DNA from: Puffinus mauretanicus
Lineage: Eukaryota; Chordata; Aves; Procellariiformes; Procellariidae
Reading direction: 5' to 3'
Length of the DNA stretch: 64,000 nt
Assembly: GCA_023333565.1 (NCBI GenBank)
Contig: JAJKFH010001865.1
Location: 6,882,001 to 6,946,000 of the forward strand
This document shows, piece after piece, positions 24,136 through 38,322 of this stretch; within the stretch, counting starts at the first letter, position 1, and every line of letters begins with the position of its first letter. The notes beneath the pieces were generated by a model. That model saw only the letters and a list, made by a program, of their open reading frames with translations, made no database searches and was not told the origin of the DNA. The position numbers and the translations under genes are program-made.

Positions 24136-25545
24136 AGAAAGACCTGACAAGGGCACTGAGCTTTGTTTAGAGAACTTAATCCTCATTCTCCCAGCTGCTG
24201 ACAGGAAAAGGCCATGTTTTGCTTAAGTAAAAAATTCCTTTCTTAGAAATAAGGGATGAAAGTGATAGAGAAGAGCAAACACCCTCCCCGTACAGCACAG
24301 TGAAAACACCCAACACCTGACTGTTAACAGCAGCAGAAGCAGCTTTTTCGACTCTACAACATATCTGAAAGTAAAAAATCTCTGCCAGGTGGCATTAGGC
24401 ATTACAGGGATACAAAACCCATCCAAATAATAACCTGATCCTGTGAGATACCGAGTTCCTCCCTCCTGTCGAAATGCATGGTGCAGAGGGTGCTACGGAT
24501 GTCACCCGAGCAGTGAATCACACTCCAAAGCCTACAAAGCATAAGCCATTCCAGTGCTATACTGAGCATTATTTGAAACATTTCCAAAAAGATAAAAACC
24601 CACTGCTCATTTAAACTGAAATTGAGGTCTTGGATGCACACTCTTCCACGAGCTTTAACTTCCATTACTCCTACACTACTGATAGTGTGAGTCCAAGGAA
24701 AAAATTATTCAAAGTGTTCATAGATTGATTTTTTCCCCCTTAAAAACCAATATTCTTACCAGTGGCACACAGACCTACAGACTTCCAAACGTATTTCAAT
24801 ATTACAGGCTTGTAGTAAATATAATTTGAAGCATTACAGTTCATTCCATGAAGCAGTTCTATTAACCTTTTCTTCAACAAAATCTTTACCCATGAGTGGA
24901 AGAGTTTGTACTAGGTGTGCGTTTGTTGCTGTTCCTTCGAAAATCCAACCTAGCTTGACCAAGTAATAAACCAGTAAACCACCCAGGCTGTACTAATTCA
25001 GACCCCAGGGACCTAAAGAGTTGGATTTCCTGAGAACGTCACCTCCAAAGGGAATATGCCACCTCAGCAGGACTTTTCCAGCAGCCTCGGTTCCTGCCTG
25101 CCTGAGGCTATAGCAGGCTGTGCAACAGCACGGCGGATGATGCACTGTCGTTCATCCCAATACTTGGAAACACAGGCAGATCTGATGAGGAGTCAGAATG
25201 GGTGGAGAAAACAGATCGAGCTGGACTGAAAAGCTGGGAAAAAGCACTGGAGGTAAAACCGATAAGCCTGACAAGCAGCAGAAGTGAGCTGAGAAATCAG
25301 GGCAGCGGGAACTATATAAACTCACTCAAGGAGGGGAACGGACTGGGGACATTTGAGTCGAGTGGAAACAAGCGACAAATCTCATCACTCCTCTGTGAAA
25401 AAATCTTTCTGCAAGGCCGTGGCAAAATGACCTGTCCCTTCCAAGTGGTAGACACATGGAGATTTGTAACCTATTATTTGTGCCACTTACTCTGTTTACT
25501 CAAGGGAAAAGTTTTGTGCAGTGGATGTGCGTGGTCATCATGCTG

Positions 25546-25565
25546 CATCATGCTTTGGCATGATG
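25546..25565. repeat. Perfect hairpin, 8-base arms, 4-base loop
   Basis: CATCATGC, loop TTTG, GCATGATG. A further CATCATGC lies directly upstream at 25536-25543, so the locus also shows a short direct repeat. Confidence 0.55.
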
Positions 25566-28500
25566 GGTGTGCGCGCTATGTGACGGGACTTCTGGTTTCC
25601 ATTTGCTTTTTTCAAGTCTAAACAATCACCTATAAAACCACAATATGTTAAAAGCACATGTAAAAAAATCATCAACTTACCCACCCAGCCAGGAGGTGGT
25701 TGAATTACTGTTACTTCTGCAGGTTTGTTTTATAAAGGATACTTCTTATTGCCTGTAGAATCCTTTTTCAATTTTTGCTAGAAACTTAAAAGGTAGGTAA
25801 GGTAAATAACCATGAGTAGAAAAAATTATTAAAAAAGGAAGAAGCAAAGGAATGGTCTCCGAATTATGCAGCTACATGCTTTGCCGTGACCTGTTTCTCC
25901 CAGCGCTACCTGGGTGTGAAACCAGCAGAAACATCTAAGCCATCTTTTCTCAGGCGATGCCCAGTTCTTTGCTCCACTTTTCTATGGGCTCAACCTGAAA
26001 ACCTAGGGCCTAATCAGCAAGCACTGAGCACTCGCAAGTACCACTGACGTCAGGAAGGCCGCGCTTTACCTTGAGTAAGTAAGTGCCAAAGGATCGAGCC
26101 CAAAGTGCCTCAAACCAACCATGCGGTAGAACGACAGCATGATTTCACAAGTGGATCCAGCCAATGTCAGAACACGCTTCCATTGAAAGAGACAATCCAA
26201 CCAAAAATTGGTTTTCCTTCTGTTTTGGTGGGGTTATTTTGCAGTCACATCAGTCGATCTGCTCCACCATGCAGCTGCCTAAGGACCAGGGACAAGCGGA
26301 GAGAGGGATCAACAGCAAGGAGGTATACACTGCTGCTCGCTTGCTAAGTTAGGCTGGTTTTATCCAAACGTGGAACCACAGCCTGGGTGTCGTCTTCTAG
26401 CCTGAACTGTTCTCTGCCTCGATGCTCCATCTGCAAAGTGGGGGGACAGATAGCTCTTTGTCTAACCGCAGGGATTTGTGAAACTAAACTGAAGTTAATG
26501 AAGGTTCAGATACTATAATGATGGGTGTCTCAGGAAAAACACACGAGGAAATGAATAATTATGGCCTCAGCAGGGTTTGAATAGCATGCAGTAAATAAGG
26601 CGATGGTCACACATTGAACAATGCAACTAAAATAAAATACTGAATAAGGACTCATTAAGCAAGTGCTGCTCATCCTTTGGACTGAAGAAAACAGGGGTCC
26701 AATGGAAAAGCTAATCTGTTATGCAATTAAAGACTGCATAGTAATGCATGCGCACAGAGGTCAAAGAAAGGTTGCAAGCGCAACATAAATGCAGACATTT
26801 TGAATGCAACATTACTAAGGGTATCTTCATCCAGATTGTTCTTGTGTAGTGGGACTTGTTCTGAATATAAAACTTACCAGGCAGTGTTTACAGACTTGCC
26901 ATCATTTTAGATCTATAAATTGCCTTTCCAAATGTCACGTTACTCTCCTCAAAATTTATTAGCGTGGGTGCATTAAGCGCTTGGTTAAATTCTTTGGTCC
27001 AGATCAGGCAGGAGACCAGATTAACGATTCAGCTTGGACTACTGAGGTTGGGACACACACCTTTCCTCCACCACATCCCTCCTATGGTTCTTGTGATGAG
27101 ACCAAAACATGGTTGCCTTCACTCCACGAGTGAAGATCCTGTCTGTGAGACAGGCAAATGAACGAATGACAAAACTCTCTTTGCCATTCTGCAAGGGAAA
27201 TTTATTTAATATTATTTTAGATTAAGCTGCCCTGAGAAAAATGTCAGGCACGTAACATGGAACTAGCTCGTAGCCTAAGTGAGCTGCCATAGGACCCCTC
27301 AAATTTTGAAAGCCATTTGGTCCAGCATATGGAATAGCAAGACTCTGTTGCTGTTTATATCTATATCTACAAATATTTCTATGGCCTTTGTCACCAGTGG
27401 AGACGGCTGCTCCCAATTAATATTTCTCGTAAACAGCTCTATGGAGTCAGACTGCATTATTATTTCCATTTTGCAGGAGAGAAGGTAAAACAAGAGAGCA
27501 GACCAAGTTCACAAAGGTATCTTTGTGCCTAACACCCACTGAAATCAGACGAAGTTGGCTCAACCACAGAACTTCTGTGGATCTGGATCCACAAATCAGA
27601 TGTGCATCTAGGTGGGATTATACTACAAAGTTGCAAAATGAACTTAATATTTTTAAATCCCACTCCAGTTTTACATCTTTAAAGGGTCATTAGTGGACTG
27701 AACACAAAATTGCATATTCAGGAAATTGAGCTGTATTATTTCCTTTGGTAATATCCTCTTTTCTGTTACTACCAAGACAACATTAAACAGACAAGAGAAA
27801 TTTGGAGAGAGAAAGGGGAAAAAAAAGAGGGTTTTTTTATATCAGATGGTTGCAATGGTGGGTTTGATGGCTCTCTTTCACACTGCTTATGACTTATTTT
27901 TCCTCTAATATTGTCCACACACTAGAAGAAATAGTATACTGATAAACACTGAAAATACAAAAATCATTAATGCTGTCATGCAGTAAGAAAAACCTTATCA
28001 TTTTAGCCAACAGTTTTGGAAGCACAGATTTCTATACATCTTTTAGATCTATACAACCATATAATAAAGACTTACAACACCACCTTTAGTTAGCTCTGAA
28101 AGGTCCTTTTGGTGTCAGACGTAAGCATTAAACCTAACCACAGGACCAAAGCGCCCCTCTAGCCCTGCAAGTCCGAGTATGGAAGGTGTTTGCCCACCAG
28201 CAGAAACGTATTGTTTGGAGAGAAGTGACAGCAGTACACCGTTCACGGGATGTTTTTCACCAATTCTCATTTTCTCTATTTGCCCACTGCTTGCCAGCAC
28301 GCCCACGGCAGGGCTGCAGCCGATGTAAGGCCCACCTAACAACTGCCCACCGAAAGCATGAAGGTGCTTCCCAGAGGCAGCAATGTCATCTTAGCGCCAG
28401 GACGTGAAAACATACAGGTGGAAGCGTTTGTTCTTAGCGGGTGCTGGTGCCCACGGTTGTAAAGCTACAGATTACATTCCCTCCTTGCTCTCTAAACAGG

Positions 28501-30646
28501 CAGAGGAATCTGCAAACACGTCGCTTACAGAACTTGCAGAAAAATTGGAGCTTCTTCACCTATTAAAAATGTGTTTTAGAGACCGAATTTATTTTCCCTT
28601 CATTTTACATCACCTAGGCCTTTATTTCTCTCTGTTAGCTAAAGTGAATGTAAACTATTTGTTACAAAAGGAAGGCTATACCACTAAGTTGATTTTGCCA
28701 CATTTTTGTGGTGGGATGCTAGCTTAGCGCACAAATATGTTTCAAGGGAAACATGTCTGGCAGCCCCTTCCTGGGGCTGAAGGAAACTTGGTTACAAAGG
28801 TTAGATTTTTACATAACGACTGCCCAGGCACTTTACGTGCTTCCATAACTTAGTGGCATTCCGTTTTGTTTATGAGATTTAGTTTGCTCTTCTTTGGTGG
28901 TACTGTTTTGTTATTAAACAAAACATGTACATGACTCAAGTGCACGTCCACAGAGCTAGAAAGAAGTTAGGGCTCTTCTTCCCCCCAAAAAAGAATTTCT
29001 GAGTGATTTATGAAAACGTTACAATATTATATTTAAAAAACAAAATACCAAAGTACAACGGCAGTAGATATTCCAGACCAAATCCTCCTTGGGTTGTATA
29101 AAGCATCTCCCTCCGTCCCAGAGAAAAGCCAGCTTAAGACAAGCATTAAAAAACCCCCTCGAAAACCAAACCACACAGTACTGTTAATAACCACCCACGA
29201 TAGTGTCAGCTATCACTGACTGCTACTAAAGATATTGGATTCAATCCCAAACGTTTTGGAGAACCCCATTTTAAAGGGATTGACCAGTAAAACTATCAGA
29301 CTATAACTATACTTCTATATCTGGGTTGCATGGAGACAGTAATCTAAGAGAAATGTGAATTTATGTACATTTAATACAGCCACTCTCAAGGAGGAACCAT
29401 GACACATACCAGCATCTCTATTTCATACAGAGCAGCAATTCCATGCCCAAATTTTCCCGCATGAACAAGCCTCTCGCTAGACAGTTTAATCCTCACTGTC
29501 CAGCTAAAACGCCTACTGCAACTGTGCTATCCCTATTTGCAGTAAGAAACTGAATTTCCTTTATTGCAGCTATAGCTGGAATTTTTCATCTCCCCTTTTT
29601 TTAAAGGGAAGAAATGTTAATAACAACTGATTTGGACAGAATCAGGTATAAAATTTTACAAAAGCCATAATTACTGCAATTTTTTACCTTCCTTCTTTTT
29701 ACTGATGCCTTCTGATATACATTTATTTATTTTCCAATTTATAAGGCAACAAAAATAATAAATAAAGTACATCTTCAGGCAGCTACTAACAACTGAACTG
29801 CTAAGACAACATACAGAAAACTACATTTCACAAATAATAGAGTTTATGAGATGTTCCAGCTCTTTGAAAACTGATCTGAAAGAATGCTCCCGATGCCTAA
29901 ATGTATTCGCAAAATTGAAGTCAGTAATGACAGATTCAGAAGGCGGCGATGTTATTTCTTCATCGGTGGCTGTATTTTCAGCTGGTGAGTTCCCACAGGC
30001 AGCTATCGTTCATTCAACAAAATCTACTCGGTGGCCTTTATTCAAATAGAATATATTTAACAACTTAAATAAAATACTGAGTTTTCATTTGTTACTCAGT
30101 CACAATAGAAAAGAGGTTAGTGTAATGCATATTGATCGAATCAACATGCATTCAGATTTAAGAAGAAAAATGTAGTTTGGCTCAGCTTCTGACAGCTAAT
30201 CTGCGCTGAAAGAATAAATCAGAGCAAGTCCCAAGAGACCACCGGATTGCCCTATGGCGGAGGGACCCAGATAATCCACCCACCACAACGGCGTGTCTCA
30301 GGAGGACGCCTTTTCCTCAACCCAGATACTTCTACCCTGTACGAAGACGCTGATAACTTATGCTGAGACATCTTAGCTGGTAAGAGCTTCAAATATTACA
30401 CAGTGAGCAGCATCTATTTGGGCAGAAGGAACCAAGACAAGTTCAGTTACAGCCAACACTGAGGAAAAACAGCATGTGATACTTGTGCTTGCCTTGTATT
30501 TCTAATAAGACTGAGTTGCCAAAAGGAGATAAAGCTGACTTACACGCTCTGTCACTGTATGTTGCGTTCCAAGAAGTGTGGGAAATGCTTTTATTTTCAT
30601 TCCTTACACAGTGTACTTAATTAATAATTTATTTAATCTATTTAAT

Positions 30647-30674
30647 ACATATGTTGCTTGATCGCAACATATGT
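30647..30674. repeat. Perfect inverted repeat, 11-base arms, 6-base loop
   Basis: ACATATGTTGC, loop TTGATC, GCAACATATGT. It follows an AT-rich stretch of TTTAAT units. This is the longest perfect stem I found by eye in the window. Confidence 0.7.
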
Positions 30675-33600
30675 CAATGTAGAATTAGATTGTTAATCAT
30701 TACATTTCAGAATAGGATTTTTGTGCTTTTTTCTGCTAAAGGAAAATCTAGCTGGCTGCTGTAAAGTTTATATAGAAGTTGCCACCGTTAGAAAAAAAAA
30801 ATTCTCTTATTGCTTAGGCTGACCAAACACAAAACAGAGCCACCCATTAAAAGCCTTAGATGGTACCTAACCCAGGTAAACGAAGAAACTAAGCTCATTT
30901 GTTTCTGAAGCTATGTCACTTATGCTGAATTTCCCAGTGCTACTGCACAGTCACCAAGACATTCTGTGGTTGGCAAGAAAGAGAAATTTGCTAGAAACCT
31001 CCTGCAAATGAAACCCAGCTGCTTAAGCACAATCCCAGATGTCTCCTGCACCGTGTGGCTTTGATGAATTAAATTGAGCATAAGAAAGAGATGAAATATT
31101 TATGAAAATTAAATTTGCAGGATGCATGTCAGTAAGCCCGAAAAACACTTTTTCAAACGAAGACAGGAAACCACATTTTTCACCCAACCGGGTTAGGTTT
31201 GGTTATAGCGGTGGTATTCACGGAGCTCCCGAGATGCTTATGTTTCCTGCAGACTGCTTAGCTTTTATTCAAACCACTCATTCCAGAAACAGCAACCGCA
31301 AATACTGTCTCTGACACCAGTGTATCAAACGTTTATAAACAACATGCTCAAATGAAATACTATGTTTTGCTCCTTATCCACCAAAAGTTTTGTATTTTAA
31401 AGGCTGGGAAGAAAATCACATACGGTGCTCTGTGTAATGATGCCGTATCCTGGACACCAAATACAGCTGGAATGAACAAAACCCCCCTGTTCCACATTTA
31501 AGGGAATGCTATCAGATATTTAAGCACATGAATATATTCTGAGACATCTTCAGTGTATTTGTTCATCAGAACTTCATACTTGTATTGGCTTCCTCAAAAG
31601 AGCAGTGAAAGGAAGAGTCAATGTGGTAAAAGAGCAACAGAAAGCATAAATTAATTAAGATAATACTTACAATCAAATGAAGCCATGGAGGCACTAAATA
31701 CCTCAATTTTTCCAATGATAAACGTCTTGCATAAAATCCCCAAACACAGTTAGCTTCTCTCTCTTTCTCCACGGTCCAGGTCTTGCCTGTCTCAGCAGAT
31801 CTGCTATCACTACAGTAAGCGCTACTACAGCATATGATCAGGTTTTCCTTTCCTAGCTGTTCCTACCTTTCATCCCTCTGGAGGCAACTGTCTTAGAAAG
31901 GGTGGCACTCTCTTTCAAGGAGCTCTTCTCCCTCTTTGGGGGATTGAGAAACACAGAAGTTTTTTAGGGAGTTAATCCTTGTGATCACGTAGCACTCAAT
32001 TACTTCAAAATCCTGCTTGATACAAATATCCATACAAATATAAAACTCTGACTTAATTCACACAGATGTGGTCGTCTTAGCAAAGCAAAACTAATACACA
32101 AGATTAACATTTATTCTGTAGATTAATCATAGAGGGGCTGCAGCTCTCTGTGTAGCTCACTGAATACTTTTGAAACAGAAATCAAAAGGCCGTTAACTTC
32201 AGCAAAGCAGGAACAGAGACCAGCCTAACACTTCCCATCGTCCTTGTGCTCCTCGAACGCCTCCCGAGCGCGTTACAGGGCCGCGGGACGAGCCAGGACA
32301 GCAGAGCCATCCCAAAGGAGATCAGGGGTTTACTTGAAGGTGCCCAGCAAGCGACATTTCCCAAACTCTCTTTCAAAAGAGGAGCAACGAATATCCCAGA
32401 ATATCCCATTTCCTTTTCATGGGATGTTTATACGCTAGGACTCGAGTACCTTTTACGCTGCTAAGCTAACGCAAAGCCAGACTTCAGCAGAGGAAGAACA
32501 ACACGCCTTCTTAGGGACTCACATTTTGAGTTGTGTTTACATGAACACACTGTGTCTGAAGCAACCAAAACTTTGCTGATAGATGATCAGTACCGTGCAA
32601 CATCACAGTAACTCCACAGACAAACAGACGTCATAAAAATCAGTAGCATTAGAAAATACCTCCCGACAGTCAGTTTGCGGCATGAAATACTAAAAAATAG
32701 TAGAGCTGCAAATAGAAGTTTGTAAACAGACATGACTATCCTTGGTCTGGATAACCAAACTGACACACTAATCCTGTATTTTTTTAAAGGAGTTAAGCCT
32801 CCACTTCTGCAAAGTACTCAAGGAAGAGAGTAGTCCTGTCAGTCTCAAAAGGACCATTTAAGTTTAAAACCATATAGGTGTTTGAAGTAACCTGCTGAGT
32901 AAACGCTTCATGGCTACTTTGGCTAATACACCCCACATCTAGTTTTTTCAGTCCACTTAAATATCCTGCTTTCTAGCGATGAATCTTGAACAAAAGGCAT
33001 TCAAAAGTCATACAAGTGAAACATTTGCCAAACTGCAAAACAAGTCAGGCCTTCAAACCCAGCATCTTTGTCAAGGCCAGACAGCTGAGGGACCTGACAC
33101 TCGGTGGGCGATAACCTCCCGTTCAGAACAAGTGGGTGCAAAGTATGCTTCATGTGTCCTGGGTTGAACCGTATCTCCTAGAAAAACGAGGAGGGAGGGA
33201 ATAAAGGAAGGAAAGATCCTAGTATTGCTATCTTCCCTCCAGGTGCGATGCTGAAAAGATCAGATTTCGAGCATCTGTGATGCTCACCACAAGCTGCTTT
33301 TATTGCTGATTAATAGTGAGAGATTAATAGCTGGGGATGCCACGTAATAGCTGCAGTATAAAACTCCTGAACACACAGTCGTGGTTATGCATTTAACAGC
33401 TGGGTTCATACTTGCAGTGGATTTTGCCATATGGTAACCAGGATCAGTTTACACTTACAACATTATTACTTTAAACGCGTGCTGTACAACTATACCTCAT
33501 AGCTACCTCTGAAGTAATGCAGCCCAAAAGTTACCTTTCCTCGTGCTTCCCGAGTCATCCTTCAGCTTTCAACAAGCCAAACAATGTCAGGTTCTATCTC

Positions 33601-35076
33601 CTAATGCCCAGCATTTTTAGCTTTAAAGCTCTGAGTGTAAAACGCATCGAGGAGCAGCAAATATCAGCAGTGGGAGGCAGAGGCCTGGCACTTCGCCAGA
33701 CAACAACTAGACCAGCAGGTGAACGTGAATTTTTTTGGATTAAACCAAAGTACAGTACTGCCTGCTAAATCCCTTGAGCAGTGAACTGTATGACAAGTAA
33801 TTATACCAAAGAATTTCGTTACATCAGGTTTATATATTCACCAGATTGCAACGATAATTAACAATTGCGTCTACTCAAAGTCCCTGCGGCTTTGGATCTG
33901 TTAATTGTGAAGGCTGATGTGTCGCTCCGCAGCATGAGGCTGAAGTATACCAACAGAGAGCACCATAGGCATAAGCATTACACTCCTCCTCGAAGATACA
34001 ACTGGTTCCTGCCCAGTTTTCTCATACTTTCTCCCCCATATTTTTCACGAACGCTACACTTTTTCATTCAGAAATACATCTCACTGATTTCCGCATACCT
34101 GTTTAGGACAAGCCTGCAACATGGTCAGTGCCTTTCGGAAAGATGCTCCTTTGTGGCCCCGCTTGGGATGCCACCAACGGTAGTTGTGGGAAGATGGAAA
34201 AATCCGTCAAATCAATGTCCTGCCTCTATCTTACATGGGCAAGATGGGCAGGAAAAGCTACATTTTTGGATAAAGCTCCATTTTTACAGTAAGTTAAGGC
34301 TTACACTTCATTCCATGTGCAGGGCTGATACAGCTATGCAGTGCCAGATGCAAGGGATTTGGGCCAAAACTACAATTTTGCCCCAAAACTCAGCCTCTTA
34401 TACAACATTTCTTTCTTTTTTTGAGCTGAACTTTGCTCAGATCATGGGATAGAAGAGAGTTTTCCGAAAAAAGAAGAGGTGTTTTGGCAAGAAGAGCTTT
34501 TGTCACCTGTCTCCTTTACAGTACAACCCTCTAGTTTGCATCATCAAGCTGAGTTAAGCATTTTTTCTAAACATCCAGTTAAATTAGCTTTTGGCCTACG
34601 TTATTTATGCTTCAGTATTCAAACGATGATTACCTTTTCTGACTTCGCTTTTGAACGTTTCCTTCAGAAAGGATGTCCTTAAGTCTGAATTCCAGCCTGG
34701 AAAATTACCCTCTGTAAGTTTGTAATCCAAGTTAGAAACAGAAAATAGCGCTCAGTCCTAAAGCATGAACACAGGATCTGCAGTTCAGTCTGACTGAACT
34801 GCTCTGCCTTTCCTCCTTACACTTTGATCTCCAGTTTAGAGAAGATCAAATTCAGCCAAAAATACCCCAACCAACAGACAGAGATGAGCAATGGCCAACG
34901 TAGGTTTGTCAAAAACAAACCATGTCAAAAGTATTTAAATTCCCTCTAGGACAAGGTATAGCCTTGTGGACATAAGACAAGCAAGACTGCATGTGAACTG
35001 GAGGACAGGGCTAGTATTCAAAAATGTTCTTAGGAAGTTAGAGAAATGATCGGGAGAAGCTGGGGTGCTGTTCAGC

Positions 35077-35118
35077 CGGTATAACACAATACACGGTCGG
35101 TATAACATAATGCATGCA
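35077..35118. repeat. Two-copy 21-base tandem duplication
   Basis: CGGTATAACACAATACAC at 35077 is repeated with a few changes from 35098 (CGGTATAACATAATGCATG). It is a minor local duplication. Confidence 0.55.
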
Positions 35119-35221
35119 CGTAAGCAATTGCGCACATAAAGAAACGCTCAGGTCTGAGTTTGGCATTTTAAGAGAGACTGAAAAATGCACAGCAGAGGTC
35201 AGCAAGAGTAATTGGAGACAC

Positions 35222-35450
35222 CCAAGACTGGACAAATAGAATTGGGCTTGAACCGGAGCACAAAAGACCAGAATATGCTTAAGACTAATTTTTCTAGAGG
35301 TGACAATAGGGAGGCACTGGAACTGATTGCCTGGAAACCTGTGGTCTCCTCAGCACTGAAGGCAAGCCAAATATTGGTAACTAACATTGTATGCATGTCA
35401 GACGGACTGACTAAACTCTTGGCGTTGCCTTCCTGCCCTATATCCAATGC
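35222..35450 (+). mobile_element. Decayed CR1/L3-type LINE fragment (3' part)
   Basis: The plus strand has GAATTGGGCTTGAACC near 35239, then GAGGCACTGGAACTGATTGC, CCTGTGGTCTCCTCAGCACT and GACGGACTGACTAAACTC, ending near CCTTCCTGCCCTATATCC. These line up in order with the end of CR1/L3 consensus sequences. The copy is short and old, in the same orientation as the 22 kb copy and antisense to the minus-strand gene. Confidence 0.65.
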
Positions 35451-35499
35451 AAATCTGCCATTACATTAATGGTATAACCGTATTCGATATAAGTGGAAC

Positions 35500-38100
35500 C
35501 ATCAGGATCTCCCCAGGCGTGCGTACAGGCAAAAGGCAGACTCCACAGGCTAATAATTCATGTCCCCACTGTGATCACCCGGCAAGGAAACAGAAGCTTT
35601 GAAGGGAAAGAATAGAAGCATCTACTAAGCAAATTTAAGCTAGAATGAATATGGCTTTAGAAAACCTTGCTCTCGGCCTGAGGCACGGACTGAATTACTT
35701 AAAAGACCTCTTAATTTGATTTTAAGCTCTCTTTTCATCACAATTTCTGGCCTTGAAACTGCCTAGAGCAATGGCAGTTGCTCTGACCCATAACCCAAAG
35801 GGTAGGAGGAAGCAAAGTGTTACAGTCATGTAACTTAAAAAAGAAATAAATACATAAAGAATATCATTACACAATGCATAGCTTTACAAGGTTTTTTTCC
35901 AAGGATTTAGCCCCTAAAATTATCCTAAAGCACTCAGCTTCAACTGCTATCACTTTCTCTTTCTTTAATTGATGAAAGATTTTGGGCCAGATTCTATCTC
36001 ATGTTCAGTATTTCGGAGGAGGATATGGAGCTGGTGAGAGCACCCGAGGGAACCCGCCTGGGCACTCCCTGGCAAAGATTCCCCAGCACAAGCCTCTCGC
36101 CCTCTGAGCGGTGCTGGCAAACAAGAAATACACAGTCCTCGGAAGGGAAAAAATCCTGTGCTGAACAAGACATTAGTTACATTTCCTGAAAAGTTCGTAC
36201 AAGTGCTCAAAAATCAAGAAAAGTTTTGACTCCCAACTGCCAGGAAGTTGGGAACGTATTTCAAATGCAAACTGTGAACTCATGAGCGGCTGGGTTTCAA
36301 ATTATGCCACTGGGAATCTACTGACACTTGTAGTTACACTGTTGACAAGACGCAATATCTGAGGATCTTATCTTTTGGCATAACTTTTGCATACTCATCT
36401 TTGTGCCTGGAATTCTGCAGAGAGGGAAAAATCTTGGTCTCTTGCAGATGCTCCTATGTCAGACTACATCTGATTTCCTTGAAGATCATCGCACCAAGAT
36501 TCTCAGTGTCTTTAGGAGCACATTATTTTGGCATGGATAACTCTGAGGATAATCTAAGAACCCCCTTATTTTTCAAGGGATCACACAGAAAAAAGCGTCA
36601 AAGCATTTACCCATCAAAATTTTAAAAGGGAACAGAGAAACTAATAAGACTCAGAAACATTTATGACTCCTGGTTTTGGGGAAGTTGATGCAGCCCCAGC
36701 TGCACTCCCCACTTCGGCACCAGAGGGTGCTGGCAGAATACCGCGGGCCCCTGCAAAAATATCGACGGCTGGTCAGTCAGGTCGGTCAGGTCAGACAATT
36801 GCAGGTTGACTGTGATTTGTCCAGAGCGAGCACTTCGCACAAGTATCACTTAAGAAGAACAGCACCGGTGAATGGTTTTAAACCAGGTTTTCAGTACCAC
36901 CTAAAGTCTGTAAGATCTGCTCATCCCACGCAAAATTGCGCAGCATGCTCACTCCTATGCCTCATATACAGCTCCTGCAGCCAAGTCTGAAAACGAGGTC
37001 AAGCATTAGATATAAAACATCAGTCCAGCAGTTCTTGTGACTCAAGGAGAAAATGCCCAACCAAGGAGGGCAAGCTTGAATCTGAACTGTGTACACCGTT
37101 ACACTTGCACAGACTCCTGCAGTCCAACTGCTGCTCTGAATCCTGCTCTGCAGCCTCCACGCTCTCCCCAAGCCCAGCTGCTCCTGTGGACACCGCGTCC
37201 ACTTCCCACCATATGAAAGCTTTCACGACAAATGGACTACACGAGTGGCGGTGCTGTTTCTTCTGCTCCTTGGCTTTATCATGTCTTATTAGGAAGCCAG
37301 AATAAAATCATCTCAAGCATCAGAAAAACTCATGGTTGATGCTGAAGAGCTGTAGGTGAGGTCACAGAAAGTTTATCTGTTTAGTTAACGGAACTGACTA
37401 ATTTATGGGGAGAAAGAAAAACCTTCCTTGCTGTGCATGTTTTTTTCTCTTTTCAGATGTGATACTCAGCTTGCTAGCTAACTGCTTCATGATGAAAACA
37501 TCCAAGCCAAAACATCAAGAGTGTTTCACTAAATTATTTACCACTTTGTAAAAGACACTAAGCTTAACAGAAAAATGTCTCTTCAACGACAGTAATTTTA
37601 CAGTTCCAAAGAACGTCAGTACGTGAATGAAGCGCACTACTGTAAGCGCATTTATAAACGCTCAAAACCACACCATCTCATTTACTGCATCCTGAACTTG
37701 TTTTCAAATGCAATTGTTGCAAGCATGTTTCAAACCCATTCATACACGTTCCTTATTTTCGGTCTCCATAATGAATAAAGCTACTACGATTCTGCTGTCA
37801 ATCAAAATTCTGCCTTATTACAATCTCTGTTTACTGCGAATTAGTGTCCTCTTATTAGCTATGTCAAATTTTTGCTTCTTCATGGGTAAATACGGCATTT
37901 TCACTTATAATTAGAATGATGCTTTCCTGTTAAAACTGCAGCATGAACAAGTTCAGCCTTCCTACGAAACCAGCGCAGTCTTTCTTAGTCTACAGTTACT
38001 ATTTAAAAAACCCGTCGCTATTAAAAGGGGTAAACAGACAAAAGTTACAGAAAGCACAAGCCTAAAGGCAGATTTAACATAACGCAGTTGCTTTCAAAGT
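35500..38100. other. Proximal intron 1; no gene seen
   Basis: AT-rich noncoding DNA between the LINE fragment and the CpG island. A short local repetition of GGTCAGTCA / GGTCGGTCA / GGTCAGA occurs at about 36771-36795. No exon candidate is convincing. Confidence 0.55.
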
Positions 38101-38322
38101 TTTTCTTTCGAGCGGTGCGAGTAGTCCCAAGTTGTGCTATCAAGAAGCAAGCAGCACCGGGAGCTGCTGTTTCAGCCGCCCCCACCGCGCTGACTGTTTC
38201 GGCAAGCCCTGCGCCTCGGGAGCATCACCCGCGCCGTCACCCCGAGCAGCCCGACGGGACCAGAATGACAGTCCTGAGCGAAACACCCCCCCCGCCCCGC
38301 CGCGGCAGCCCTCCCCGCTCAC

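Larger units (their letters stand above)
24200..35200. other. Noncoding intronic stretch; no gene seen
   Basis: AT-rich, without recognisable exon or repeat family. The 195-codon plus frame at 33865-34452 is the longest in AT-rich DNA here, but it lacks splice context and has poor protein-like composition. Small hairpins stand at 25546-25565, 28761-28779 and 30647-30674. Confidence 0.55.
2793..38322 (-). other. Inferred intron 1 (about 35.5 kb)
   Basis: This follows only from joining the two candidate exons. The donor is at 38322-38321 and the acceptor AG at 2794-2793. The interval is AT-rich, broken by stop codons in all frames, and carries two decayed CR1/L3-like fragments, a few simple repeats and several CpG-enriched patches. 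A very long first intron with scattered regulatory patches is common in vertebrate developmental and receptor genes. If the 2.7 kb exon is wrong, this is simply the proximal part of a longer intron. Confidence 0.45.
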
